Positions 1 to 11,359 of a stretch of 64,000 bases of DNA are shown here, piece after piece. This stretch comes from Bisporella sp. PMI_857. Its lineage: Eukaryota; Ascomycota; Leotiomycetes; Helotiales; Helotiaceae. The position numbers and the translations under genes were made by a program. The notes below the pieces were generated by a model that did no database searches, was not told the origin of the DNA, and worked only from the letters and a program-made list of their open reading frames with translations. Position 1 is the stretch's first letter. Each line of letters opens with the position of its first letter. The stretch lies in assembly GCA_021307315.1 (NCBI GenBank), contig JAJSPD010000006.1, positions 372,001 through 436,000 of the forward strand, in the 5' to 3' direction.

Positions 1-2
1 GT

Positions 3-499
3 CGTGGTGGCTTTCAAGATCGCGGCTATGGAGGCGGACGAGGAGGCATTGGTTTCCAAGGCCCTCCACGCAATGGTGGATTTGGTGGCTCTAACGGGTA
101 TGCGCCTCCCATCAATGCTCCTGCTGGACCTGGTGGTGCACGCTCTGGTGGGTATGGCGGCGGCGGCGGCTTCAATAAAGGAGGATATGGTGGCGCAGGC
201 TCTCCAGATCGCAACGGTTCCGGCAGCTCGGCACCAGCTGGTGGGTTTGATTCTCGAGGTGGCGGCCGCTCATACGATGACAGAAATGGTGGCTATCGTG
301 GAAGCAGTAGTCGAGGCTATGGGGATCGTGATCCCCCCGTGGTGGAAGTGGTAGCAATATGGAGCCGGTAAGACCCAGAGATGGTGGTTATAGGGACCGT
401 GACGCCTATGGTGGTCGACCAAGAGAAGAAGAGCCACGCAAGAGACCTTATGAGGACAATGGCTACGGAGAAGACCCACGCAAGCTACGACGATACTAG
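3..499 (+). CDS. RGG/glycine-rich RNA-binding protein, C-terminal part (5' end outside window)
   Basis: The frame from base 3 encodes a low-complexity tail rich in Gly, Arg, Tyr, Asn and Asp with repeated RGG, GGY and GGF motifs, typical of the disordered C-termini of hnRNP, FUS or DEAD-box-associated RNA-binding proteins. After about 110 residues the frame slips at a run of six C (about 331-337). One more C would keep RGG composition (RGGSGSN...) and lead on to a basic end (RPREEEPRKRPYEDNGYGED, then PRKLRRY) stopping at TAG 497-499. The other frame runs into a stop at 367-369. No folded domain is inside the window, so the exact family cannot be named. Likely role: nuclear or cytoplasmic mRNA binding (inference from composition). 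Confidence 0.7.
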
Positions 500-1154
500 A
501 GACGGCGAGAAGGAACTTCTCTTTCCTGTCATCTTGGTGGGTTTTTCGAGTATTACTTTTTCTTCCCTTCATCAACAAGGGTAAGCTATTTCTCGATGCA
601 CGTTTGCCAAGGTAGTATTGTCTCACAGGCGCCTACATAACCGGAAACAAAAGCTACTACTTGGAATATTTCAACTGATCCTGGACATTACGATTACAGA
701 CTGGATCTCCTAGCTTGGCATACCATGCCTGTATCACCTTGCAGCATTCTCACATTTTTCCTAAGGCTAAGCAGCTTTTCGGCTGTTCTATCCCAGTCAT
801 TCTCGCACATCGCAAGTCAGCGCCAAAACCAAAAGGTTATGAATCGACTGGCAAATCTAGGGAGGTAGGTCAGAGGTAAGCCTGCATCTGACCAACTAAA
901 ATCAGGCACAAAAAAGGTTCTTGTTTGTATTATCAGAAAACACCAATGGGAATTTTGTGGGTGGTAAGATAGTTAAGCAGCCATGCGATGCGCAATTGCT
1001 CTTTTGATTTCCAATAATGAAGGTAGCGCCTTGAACGCCGACCAAACTCCTAACTGTATGATAGAGAATCGACAATGCGTGTTTAATTTCTACTCTTCCA
1101 TTGCATCTACTTCCGTGACTTCACTTGTTGCTGCGCTCCAGTACCTATTTTCTG
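500..1154. other. intergenic, convergent 3' ends
   Basis: The stretch lies between the 3' ends of the RGG gene and MRT4. Only short ORFs without recognisable features are present; I see nothing else. Confidence 0.6.
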
Positions 1155-1917
1155 TCAATAAGAGTATAGAACGGTTTGCAATTGAGATACATACGCAACC
1201 AGCTTGACCGTGAACTCCGCTGTACAACGCCAAACAGCTTCAATAACCTCGTCTGCCTGCTATCCAGAACCTCTCCCTCCTTACACACAGAATACGGGTT
1301 CTGTAGCGTAACCTTGCCCTTCACCAAGCTCGTCGGCATATTCAATCTCCTCAGCTCGGGTTCCAGACTGTGTGCAATGGGTACGTCGTCTGCCACGTCC
1401 ACTTCGCCACCCAGGGAATATACGATTCCGGCCGGAATGGTGAAGTCGCGGGTAGCTGCGGTGCCGGCGCGCGCGAAGTCGTTTTGCACATGGAGTTGAA
1501 GTAGGCGGTGACGTCAGCGGGGGAGCGGTTAGTGAGGAGCAAGCCTTTGTCGCCGTGGAGATGAGGAGAGAGGTGGTATGAGCCGGGCTGGTGCGAGTCT
1601 TCAGGTGCGGTGCCGAGGGCTTTGGCCATGACCTTTGTCTTGCCGAAGAATAATCTTTTACCAGTCAATTAGCTTATGTCATTCTTAGAATAAAGGCCCC
1701 GGGGAAACGGCGAGGGGGAGACGAACCGGCTATCAGAGAATTCGGTACGGACGTCTTTGAGGTAGGTGTTGCGCATGTTCTCGACGGAGAAGACGAAGCA
1801 GTATTGGTATTTGTCGAGGGATTCTCGCACGTTGTTGAAGAGTTTTATCGTCCCTTCCTTTCCCTTCTTGTCAACCTTCGAAAGGTGTACAACCTTTGCG
1901 CGCTTTGACTTCGGCAT
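1155..1917 (-). CDS. MRT4: Mrt4, ribosome assembly factor of the uL10/P0 family
   Basis: Mrt4 is a nucleolar paralogue of P0 that holds the stalk site on pre-60S particles until P0 replaces it. The N-terminus ([20 protein letters not shown]) and [19 protein letters not shown] fit the family. A GTTCGT...AAAAG intron (1655-1726) splits codon R and joins to [14 protein letters not shown]. The C-terminal half is also clear: [39 protein letters not shown] and [15 protein letters not shown]. The frame slips near 1487-1490 (between YFNSM and QNDFARAG) and again near 1228; after the second slip the protein ends [21 protein letters not shown] at TGA 1155-1157. Start ATG 1915-1917. It is head-to-head with MDM10. 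Confidence 0.9.
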
Positions 1918-2148
1918 TTTTGCTGTTGTATAGGAGGATATAAGGTGTTGGCGAGGGGTCGATTTGATGTTCAGATAACTTTTGGGAAAAAATAGTTTAT
2001 CGCAACGATAACCTTTTTGTGGGGTAAGCGGCCGCGCCAAGAATTGGACCTGTACGGATTTGTTGATCGCTGAAGCAGACATCACCTTTGTTGCATATGG
2101 GGATGTGAGAACGGTTTATAGACGATTGACGGCTTTTTCATTTCTAAG
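1918..2148. promoter_or_regulatory. shared divergent promoter MRT4 / MDM10
   Basis: The two start codons are only about 231 bp apart and face away from each other, so both core promoters must lie here or overlap the 5' ends. No TATA box or known operator is obvious. Confidence 0.5.
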
Positions 2149-3383
2149 ATGTTGGAGTTTATGGATTATGTGCAGCATGCGTTCTATAACGCTTCTAATT
2201 GGAACTATGAGAATTCTTATTCGCAATTGACGGCCACAGCGCGAGGTATTACATCCCTATAAATCATATGGACTGTGCTAATTATGTGGAAGCTCTTCTT
2301 GACTTTGAAACTCCTCGCGGCTTACGACTTAATGTATCTTCTCTTTCATCACCGAATTTCGCTACTTCATATAATCTTGGGAGCGTAGGGCTAGTCGACG
2401 GTTCATTCTCCTACCTCTACAGCTCATGCCCGCTACGCACAATATCTCAAAGCAGCAAGATCGATCTACATGATGTAATACGTGGGTACCGACAGATACA
2501 AGAATTACGGAAACCAGATGAGCCTTGGGAATGGGAGCAATGGCATGCAGGGAGGCGCATAGATTCACGAGACACTCTGTTGTATGGACGATTATACCTC
2601 CCGCTCAGCACGCTAGAAGCCTTATATCTGCGGCGTCTGAGTCCCACCCCAGCAGCTGAAGTTATCTGCCGTGAGCGATAGCCGGATGCGCAATGGCGGA
2701 ACGATATTAGCTTTGCATCAGCATGACGTTGGGAAGTATAGTACAGAGACTCTGTATTCTACAGATGGGGACTTATTGGGCTGAGAGGTCTGTAAATTTT
2801 GGAGCAGATCCTAGGATGAACGGAAAGAGCCACGAGGACGGAGGACCGAATTTATGGGCGGTTTAGTGCCGGTGCAGAAATGTATTACGGTGCGCTGAAT
2901 AAGTCGGGTGGCGTTAGTTTTGGAGGAAGGTTTGCGACATTACCCGCGCATAGGGGACTTCCACTGACGGCGACATTGACGTTGAACCCGTTGATGGGAA
3001 ACATAAGCACGACTTACGCTGTGAAGGCTGGCAGAGATCTTTCGCTGTGCTCAAAGTTTGACTTCAATGTCTACAGCTATGAGAGTGACGTTATGATTGG
3101 CTGTGAATTATGGCGAATGAAGCAAAAAGTCGAGAAGAAAAGAGAACGAAGCATGGCTGCTAAGCTTGCTTGGAAGCTAGATGACATTGTGGAGCCTGCA
3201 GTTCCAGAGCCTGAAGAAGTAGCAGGCGTACTAAAGGCGAGAATCGACCAAAATTGGCGACTTGGGCTTCTGTGGGAAGGCAGAATTAAGGAGTTAATGT
3301 TTACTTTGGGATCGTCCATCGATATGAAGAGAAGAGACCAGCCTTTCCGAGCGCTAGGCCTAGAGTTGCAGTACTCGTCATGA
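2149..3383 (+). CDS. MDM10: Mdm10, beta-barrel of ERMES and the SAM complex
   Basis: Mdm10 is a mitochondrial outer-membrane beta-barrel that anchors the ER-mitochondria tether ERMES and helps SAM assemble TOM40/TOM22. Exon 1 (2149-2245) encodes [19 protein letters not shown] and ends ATAR; an intron follows at 2246-2292 (GTATTA...GTGCTAAT...GAAG). Exon 2 opens [20 protein letters not shown] and [20 protein letters not shown], matching the family N-terminus. The last third ([51 protein letters not shown]) is equally clear. Between about 2645 and 2860 the frame slips at least four times (near 2647, 2783, 2791, 2857), yet conserved words such as [14 protein letters not shown] and [15 protein letters not shown] appear in the shifted frames. 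I read the gene as intact with sequence errors. Confidence 0.88.
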
Positions 3384-4959
3384 ACACAACAGCCGCGCAC
3401 AATTATGGAGAGATCAAAACATGGAAAAAAACCGTCGGCGTTCTAGTCATGGCGGATTTCGGCATCTGCCATAATGCTCAAGAATATCTGCTTGTTATTA
3501 GACAAGGTTTGTGACTTGATCAAAAGCAAAGCTCCAGGGCCTAAGATAGAGAGAAATGCCCCATGTACGAAGGCAAAGACAACACAGAGAAAACCGATAT
3601 GGGGCATGCAAAGGTGTCTTGCCAGCTGTTACACTAAAGTAACTTTATACTAGTTCACCCTATGCTCAGGAAGGAACTAAATGTTTAGGCTTAGGACCAC
3701 AGGATGTACTTTCAAAGGATATACCCTTGAGTAGAGGACACGAACGGGCTTCTTGGAAAGCCTAGCCTGTCAATCTTAAGTCAGACTGATAGACCACGAA
3801 AAATTATTTGTATTGCTTGTGTTCCCTCAAAGCGTCTCACAGATGTACCCTATAGTCACATGTTGTAGAAGGATGCTGAAAATATGTTGTCGCTGATTGG
3901 TTGTTTCCCATCACCAAGGATGAGAGAGGGGTCAGCTGAAGTGCTTGTTTGACCATCCACATCTCACACCACATTTGTGCGATGAGATTACTTTTTATAA
4001 CGAAACCTAGAACCATTCATGCCTCCTTACAACAGAGATCTTCTATGATTCTGTCCTCTTGAAGGAATAAGCAGAATGCAGCCACCTTCTCGAAACAGAA
4101 TTACGCCGGAATCGTGCACAGGGCCGATGAAACCAGAACCGGCGGGTTCCAGATCTGCGCGAACCATGACAACAAGAACAACAACAGCCTTTCACCAAGA
4201 GCTGAACCACAAAAACGCCGTTTTAGGATGCTGATGATGATTAGTATATATTTGAAATGAAATAGCCAAATGGGTATGATAGAGAGGAAAGAATGATGAG
4301 GGTCAAAGGTTTGTGACTATTTTCATTCATCTTTGATCTGGTTTTCGCTTAACATGTGTCGATAACAATTACGACCCTGGCCTGGCCATCAAGGTGCTTT
4401 GCGGTTGCGCATTACAGATCTGAAGTTGCTTTTTGAATAGCAGCCGTGTCCATCCCCCACCACCCATATTTCTTACCTGGCTCACCCTCCCTAGAATCTC
4501 CCTATAAACTATATAAACTCTCTTTGTACAACCACACTATCGCTTGCCGTGGAGATTCAATCCCTCCGGAACTGGCTAACTGCAAAGAGTTGTTGAGTGA
4601 GTGTAATCACAACCAATGGTGGAGTCAGTGAAAAACACCCAAGTATGTCCAAACTGATTAAAAATCCAAAGGATACCCTTTCACATTGTCGAGAAGCCAG
4701 GCTCACAATATTTCCAGATATTCTGCTGTTAAACACTTCATCTTTTAATGCTGTGCAAAAACTCTCTTCGACTTGCTTCACGCTCCAGCTTCTCCGACAA
4801 ATATCGGCCAATCCCCGCCTCAACTCTACTGAAGATTGTCAAGCCTCAACAAGAAGCACCCCGAGACTGCTTGCCAGGTCACGACGACTCAGATATCACC
4901 GACGCGGCACAAAATAAAGAAGTACAAAGCTTAAGACTTGGAGCAAGTATTGCTGCATT
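3384..4959. other. intergenic
   Basis: About 1.6 kb with only short unsupported ORFs. The last few hundred bases, with pyrimidine-rich tracts near 4450-4520, presumably hold the promoter and 5' UTR of the ZIP transporter. Confidence 0.5.
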
Positions 4960-6384
4960 ATGGCTGATGCACTCGACCAAACCTACGCGATAGAATATGA
5001 ATGTGGCAGTGGGAATGAGTTTGACGGACGGCTGGGCCTTCGGATATCTTCAATTTTTGTGATTGGGTTTGGTTCATTGCTAGGTAATTTGGGCATAATC
5101 CTGTTTGGTGACTATTGACCGCACCGCTAATCTCTATAAATAGGTGCATTGCTGCCAATTGCAGCTGCTCGAACGAAGCGCATGCGTGTCCCTCCGTTAG
5201 CATTCTTCATAACAAAATACTTCGGATCTGGAGTAATAGTAGCAACGGCTTTCATACATGTAAGTGCTTTATCTACTTCGCATGTTGTTGAATCGCGGGT
5301 CATCGTGCTCATTTACAATGACTTCAAAGAGACACATACCCTAGAGAGAGTTAACATATTTTAGCTACTCTCACCTGCAAATGCGAATCTCAATTCGCCT
5401 TGCTTAACAGGACCTATCACAGATTATGACTACGCGCAAGGAATAGTTCTTATGACCATATTCCTAATGTTCTTTATCGAACTTTTAGCAGCACGATTTG
5501 ACGTATTTGGCACGTCTCACAATCATGACGTAGAAGCGCTTGACCCTTCAAGTGATTATATGAGGCAGGTTGAGAAACATAACATTGAACAAAATCAGAT
5601 GCAGATGGCAGCGTCTCCACCGAATCAAGTACGAAATGATCTCGACAGCAGTGAAAACTCACAATCATATTTATTCGTCCCCAATGCCCATGAGCGTCAT
5701 AAGAATGACAACTCTCCTGGATCTAATAGCATTTCTGAGACAGATTCTGGTACGGGTGCTTCTAAGCCTGAACCTGGATCCCATCAGACGCATCATCAAA
5801 GTGTCCCAGTCAGACCAAATGACTTCAGCTATCCTCCTGGAGGCGAAGATCATTTGGGTCACCATCGCGATCATGATGTGAGTGATAATCATTTTGCAGC
5901 CCAGTTGACTGGACTCTTCATCCTAGAGTTCGGTGTGTTGTTTCACTCCGTCTTCATTGGCCTTAGCCTAGCTGTTGCTGGTGACAACTTCACTGTCCTA
6001 TATATTGTTCTTGTTTTTCACCAAACATTCGAAGGCTTGGGTCTGGGATCCCGACTCGCCACAGCCAGATGGCCACGGTCAAAGAAGTGGATGCCATGGT
6101 TCTTGGGAACCGCTTATGGGTTCTCAACACCCATCGCAATTGCAATAGGACTTGGTGTCCGTGCTACATTCTCACCTGGCAGTCAAAGGACGATGATAGT
6201 GAATGGCGTCTTCGATGCTATTAGTGCTGGGATCTTGATATACACTGGTCTGGTGGAATTAATGGCTCACGAATTCATGTTTAATCACGAGATGAGGAAA
6301 AGTTCTATCAAAATGATGATGTTTGCTTTCAGCTGCATGTGTCTCGGCGCAGGTCTCATGGCTGTTTTGGGAAAATGGGCTTGA
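4960..6384 (+). CDS. ZIP-family zinc/iron transporter (plasma membrane type)
   Basis: ZIP proteins move Zn2+ or Fe2+ into the cytosol through eight membrane spans. Exon 1 (4960-5083) starts MADALDQTYAIEYECGSGNE; introns are 5084-5143 and 5260-5364. Seen in order: the GLRISSIFVIGFGSLLG span, FFITKYFGSGVIVATAFIH, a long cytosolic loop rich in His, Ser and Asp (about residues 100-230, including HHRDHDVSDNH), the signature span LEFGVLFHSVFIGLSLAVAG, then VFHQTFEGLGLGSRLA carrying the paired His and Glu metal ligands, and the last spans to AVLGKWA. Total 419 aa, typical for Zrt1/Zrt2 homologues, with no frame slip. An in-frame TAA at 4915-4917 upstream supports this start. Substrate preference cannot be told from sequence alone. 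Confidence 0.93.
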
Positions 6385-6991
6385 ACCCACATCTCATTGA
6401 TGGTAAAGTGAGGGACATAGGCAAATTTGTGGAAGCCAAATACAGAGAAGTCCGCAAGACGCTACCTAAAATGGAGGACCTGAGGAGGGAATCAATAAGG
6501 GCCAATGTAGCGCCAGAAAGGAGGGAGGCCAAGAGATTGAAATGCTCTGATAATGCAAACGAGATGTTGATAGAAGAATGGTAGATAGAGCTAGGCCATG
6601 TCAGTATGATATCTCAAATTCTAGCTCCAATAAGTGCTCCATGTCCAAGATACGCCTGTAATTGCCATCAATTTCTGAAACCGTGCTCTTATTGTGTTAA
6701 TTTAGTAATCTTGCACCTTCCCAAGTGGATGTACTAAAATGGAGGCCACGACTACTTTATGGCTTCATAGTATGGTTTTGGGTGTAACTACAAGATTCGT
6801 GCCTTCTTCGGCTACCCAGCATCACTAGTACTCTCTTTCTCTCTCTTTTCAAAGATCTACTCCCATACAACTATGGTATATACTGAAACGCTCATGAAAA
6901 CCGCATTGCTTTTCTTATTCTGCAGGTTATTCTGTTTGTTTACCAAGTTTCCATCCACTTCATACGGCATCACCATTCTTAGTTAATCAAG
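6385..6991. other. 3' flank of the ZIP gene
   Basis: A charged reading frame continues to 6584 in another frame (KFVEAKYREVRKTLPKMEDL...), but I find no start, partner exon or known family for it. The rest shows nothing recognisable. Confidence 0.35.
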
Positions 6992-7620
6992 ATGGATGCC
7001 ATCTACGGCCAGAGTACACAGCTTCTGATCGAAAATCGTCGGAGTGCAAGCCAACTTCTATCAAATTCATCTGATTCGGGGATTGGTATGCAGTTTACAC
7101 ATGTGGATAGCGGAAGACTGGAGCATTGGTAAGCAACCCCCGACGAAAGCTGCTCCCTAAACGGTTCTGTTCTTGGCATACGATATCTTCCCAATAATTC
7201 CGCTAAATGCCTCCGTTTAGGACTTGTAGTAGAGGATATACAGGCTTCCAGAATACCTTGGAACTAGAATTGGCGCTAGAGCTCATTCATGAACGCAGAT
7301 GGAAGTACGGGTTAGGCAGAAGTGCGCAGCAGGAACTTTGGACGAGTGCTCCTAGGCTCAACCGATTCGAGGTATGGAGTACGTTGAGTTTTCTCAGAAG
7401 ACCTTCGTTGCTAACGTGAAGATTGCACAGCGGCCACTCATGAGAGACAAAGTTACCCCTCTTAAGCCATACAATGATGTATATCGTGTTCATCGTTGCG
7501 CTCGCGGTTCTGGTAAGTTAGAAAGGTGGATTTGGTATTTGAACCATCTAAAATTACATATCAGCATCACTTTTACGGAGTCGTGAGAAAGCTCTAGCAT
7601 TGCGTTGCTGTGGGGAGGTA
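6992..7620 (+). CDS. putative multi-exon gene of unknown function (boundaries tentative)
   Basis: I do not recognise this gene. ATG 6992 opens a 30-codon exon (MDAIYGQSTQLLIENRRSAS...) ending at GGGATT-G before GTATGC. After the acceptor CGTTTAG (7221), a frame reads GLVVEDIQASRIP and, after a one-base slip, LELELALELIHERRWKYGLG. An intron GTATGG...GCTAAC...GCACAG fits 7371-7429, and a GTAAGT donor follows at 7514. Four donor/branch/acceptor sets in phase suggest a real gene, but the 3' end is unclear and could lie near 7770. The protein seems hydrophilic, and a hydrophobic stretch (MMYIVFIVALAVL) appears in an alternative frame of the fourth exon. Confidence 0.35.
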
Positions 7621-10600
7621 AGCCAAAGATTTTCCTCCTTGTGGATGTCAAAATCAATGCCCACCTCATAATGTAGTTTAAGTCAACTCCCGGCACCCTA
7701 CGGTCCTTCTGTCAGTAGCGAAGGCTCCTCAAATTTCTTTCCAACTTTGAGAAAATTTGTCTGAGATGTTTAAATGTCTACGTTGTTGCAGCTACAAGAT
7801 TCAAATCGGTACATCTTGAAGCGAATATCAATCCTGCCGCCCACTAGTATATAATTATTTTCTGCGCTAGGGTACTTCCACGTAAGGCCGAGACTGACTT
7901 TCTCCAGTCAGTATCATCTGAATTCCAGGAGCCATGTTTCTACAATGTTGACGGGACCGAGCAAGTAGAACAGGAACCATGCTTCTATAACTTTGTCCAG
8001 TTGCGAAACGACGAAGGTTTGCTACCTTCAGAGATTCAAATATTCTGACATGGGCCAACTAACGGTTCTATAGCTGATGATATCACTGTCCGTCTTGCCA
8101 AACTATGTCTCTAAAACGGAAATTTGATTCGCAGGGTCGGTAAAGAGCCTTCATTCTTCGGCTCAGCTTATCTCTAGCTAAAGCCCCGATCAGTGAGTCG
8201 AACCCAAACTGTAGATGTACTGGCGATATTGTTGATGTTTCAGTCTCCGGTACTGTGTGATAAGTAATACGTCTTGGCGGCTGTCCGCTTTAAGACACAG
8301 CGTTTAAACCTTTGAAAAGGTGTTCCATTTTTTAGATTAAGAAAAGGGTAAGCTGTGGCGTAGGGATATTTGTTTATTGTGATAGTGGTTCATTGCTATC
8401 AGCCACTCATTTGGACCGTACTGTATGTAGAATATCAATATAGTCAATCATTCGCAGCATTCACTTTACAAGTTCTTGTCACTACTGTTTATCAGAGAGG
8501 CTCCCTACCAACTTATGACCTGGTTAACTGAGAGATAAAGGTCGAGTTTGACTGATGAGTTTGGAGTTAGGATATATCGGAGATGTTTCTGATGTTCATA
8601 TGTGTGGTAATAATATATTGTAGACGATAGATGTAGCCGCTTGAAGGGGAAAATGTAGATCGGGGAGCAATACGATATAATATAAGCCAAAAGTATGCTA
8701 ATGAAGCAAGACAGCAGCTCTGCGGTAGAGGCATTCTTTCCCATTTAAGATGACGGCGTGTGAGGGCGTAAGTTGTAAGGATCATACATTGCGGTGCTGG
8801 CGAGTTGACTGGCTGGGAAGCTGTAACGGTCTTATCCGAATTTAGAAGACTGCGATCCAAAATATTTACCCAGGATGAACATTCCGGCCTGCCGCGTTCA
8901 GCATGCACTTAATGCTCGTCTATGTCGGAATGGCGTTAAATATGGCCTAGCGCAGGGGCTTAAGCGAATCCGTGGCAATGGCGTGCGAACGATTGGCTCG
9001 CGTATCGGACCGGTTTGTTGGATTGGATAAGGAGGCGGGAGGATCGCAAAGCCTCAAGATTCGCTTCGGATATTATAGATCTGGCCCGGAAGCTTTGGCG
9101 TGCCGCGTATTGTGGATTTAGAACTACGTCTGGGAGATCGGTTCGCTTGGGATGTTTGTCGTCGGGCAAAAAATCAACCAGGCAGCTTCAACTTCTCCTT
9201 TCCTTCCCCAGATATATGTATATGCTTTGCAAAGCGAGCATTATAAGCTGTTATAACCTGGGAGGCCGTCAGATGTAACAACTCTTCGTTTGCTAGACGA
9301 AGCTGCCGTATAGCTAAATGGGTTTGCTTGGGTAACATGTGCGACCGATTAGGTGATGGACTTGCATCTTGAGGGCTGAAAGCTTCGCGAAACGATGGAA
9401 TGTTTATTCTTCATCGAGATATTTGCTGATTTTTGGTAGGGAGCGATCCCGCTGATATTTACCTGTAGCGGTAGTTCTTAGCTTGCGACATATGGATCTC
9501 TCTGTCAAGTCCCTGCTGATAGGTAATACGCGGTTAAAAAGGAATGCCTCTGAATCCCCAAGTTTCGATGAAGTTCAGGATCCAGAGTCCCAGGAGCAGG
9601 TATAAGCTCTAATATTGAATGCTCATCGAGATTCAGCTGTGCAGTATGCTCAAGCTGGGGGCTTGTTACGTCGGAAAGGGTCTTCTCCCAGCGGATTCCG
9701 ATTTATTGGGCAGCTCATCTTCCAACCTACCGGCTAACTCTGCGCACACTCCCTACTTCCCAGCAAGCGCAGTATCTGCACCTACCGAGCCTGGGCCGCC
9801 GTTGTAGCCCCTGGAAAACCCTCCCCCTAGAAGCATGATAAACCTTCATAACTTGAAACTTGTCTGTTTTTTGGCTGAGTTAGTTCGTACGTCTTCACTG
9901 CCCTAGGAATGAATGCCTCGATGACATTTTTCAAGTTCATTATCGAGGAAGCACAGCGAGGCGCTCCTGTGGCGTTGAGATCTAGAGCAGATCGGATGAA
10001 CGCTAAGCCATTGTAGAAATTGTCTCTTGCTTGCCGGATTCCACCGCTTCGATCAGCTCGGATCTCTTCTTCGCCTTCGCAAAAACTAGCTTCCAATCCC
10101 ATGGATTTTGGAACAGAACCACAAATATGTTCTTTCTTTGCCGACATCTTCTGTCCGCCTTTGCGTAGGGATGGGCAGCCATAAGATTCCGGTTAACGAA
10201 GTTGCGTTCTGAAACACCCTCTTTCAACGAAAATGGCTTACTAAACCCGGCCGCAGTTAAGATATGGGAGTTCTGTACATTAGGCAACTATCGGCAGCAC
10301 TGTGGCCGCCGGTTTTGAGTCCGCTTTTAACATAGATGAAGTTGAGCTCGTGGGTGGCAAGGCTGCAACTCTAGCCATTAAGGTCATTGCTATAGATACA
10401 ATGACAAGGGGAGTCGTAAAGTTCTGGATTACTCAAGGTCGGTAGTGTCGGGTGTGAAGTTAGGAAGAGTGCTTTGAATGAAATATTCATGTCCTTGGAC
10501 TCTTCACCAGCCCGCCGTCGTCAACCCGTGGCCAAGAAAGCTGACCATTGGCATGAGCGGAGCCCCTTTTTTTGATGCTGAATGATCCTCAACTCATTCT

Positions 10601-10676
10601 GATCCATATTGCAAGGTATTCCTCTTAGAAAGAAGTTGAGGCTAACACTTGGAAGCAGTGCACGTTCCTGTTCGTG
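7621..10676. other. long gene-poor stretch
   Basis: About 3 kb with many short ORFs but no recognisable protein, RNA or repeat family. Two overlapping minus-strand frames at 9827-10287 have protein-like composition and could be one frame-slipped exon, but nothing identifies them. Confidence 0.4.
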
Positions 10677-11112
10677 CTAAGTTGAAGAAAAGCAATCAAT
10701 GCGCTCCATGGAAAATTTATCTTGTGGTGCTACTGACTCCGTGATAAAGACGTCAGGTATCTGCCCTGCTGAACCCTTCACAGTATCTATAGCGGTAGTA
10801 ATTCCACCCACCAGTAACAAGAAAAGTGTTGGTAGTGCACCAGTCATGGCTATGAGTACAATCGCCATCGAATATTCATGTCAACAGAATGATATTCCAG
10901 ACCATAAACTCACCGTTAAGATTAAGAAATCACCATATGTTGAACTCTCAGACTGACAATGCAGAGTCTAGCAACGATGAATACAAGAGCCTGGGCCTCA
11001 AAGACACAAACTTGAGCTCTTGAGACTCAGGGTGATAAACAAAGGCAAGACCACACGGCATGACAACGATTAATACGGAAGACAAAAGGAATAGGGAATC
11101 AAAGCGATGCAT
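10677..11112 (-). CDS. possible small membrane or secreted protein gene
   Basis: On the minus strand ATG 11112 opens about 53 codons beginning MHRFDSLFLLSSVLIVVMPC, a good signal peptide or membrane anchor. After a one-base slip near 10955 the frame can run to a GTGAGT donor and, past a CTCATAG acceptor near 10853, into a frame with the strongly hydrophobic span ALPTLFLLLVGGITTAIDTV and a polar tail ending at 10677. The join is my inference. There is no known domain, and the gene could continue further downstream. Confidence 0.3.
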
Positions 11113-11359
11113 ATTTCATGCCTAATTACACAATAAGCCTGGAAGCAAGACCGCCACGAGGAACAAGCCTCCAGCTTCAGAAATCCAGTGTGCCATCCCC
11201 ACAAGCATCCTCACCTCACCCACGTGTAATCGATAGTTCCCAACCATTCATAAAAAGTCGTGCGCAAATTCCTGCCCGCGTGTAATGCATCCTTGAAAGT
11301 GAAAAGAAAGAACCCGCGTAAATTGCTAACCCAATATGTTCTATCTCATTGACGTGGTG

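Noticed and set aside
26..214. Pro-rich minus-strand ORF
   Set aside because: Antisense shadow of the Gly-rich RGG coding frame.
1155..3383. MRT4 and MDM10 as a cluster of pseudogenes
   Set aside because: Same one-base slips occur in most genes here, including essential ones; motifs and splice sites are conserved, so sequence error is the simpler reading.
6339..6584. Charged ORF overlapping the ZIP 3' end as a separate gene
   Set aside because: Begins inside the ZIP coding exon in another frame and has no partner exon or family match.
9827..10287. Two overlapping minus ORFs as a gene
   Set aside because: No recognisable motif, no clear splice sites and no consistent single-base join between the two frames.
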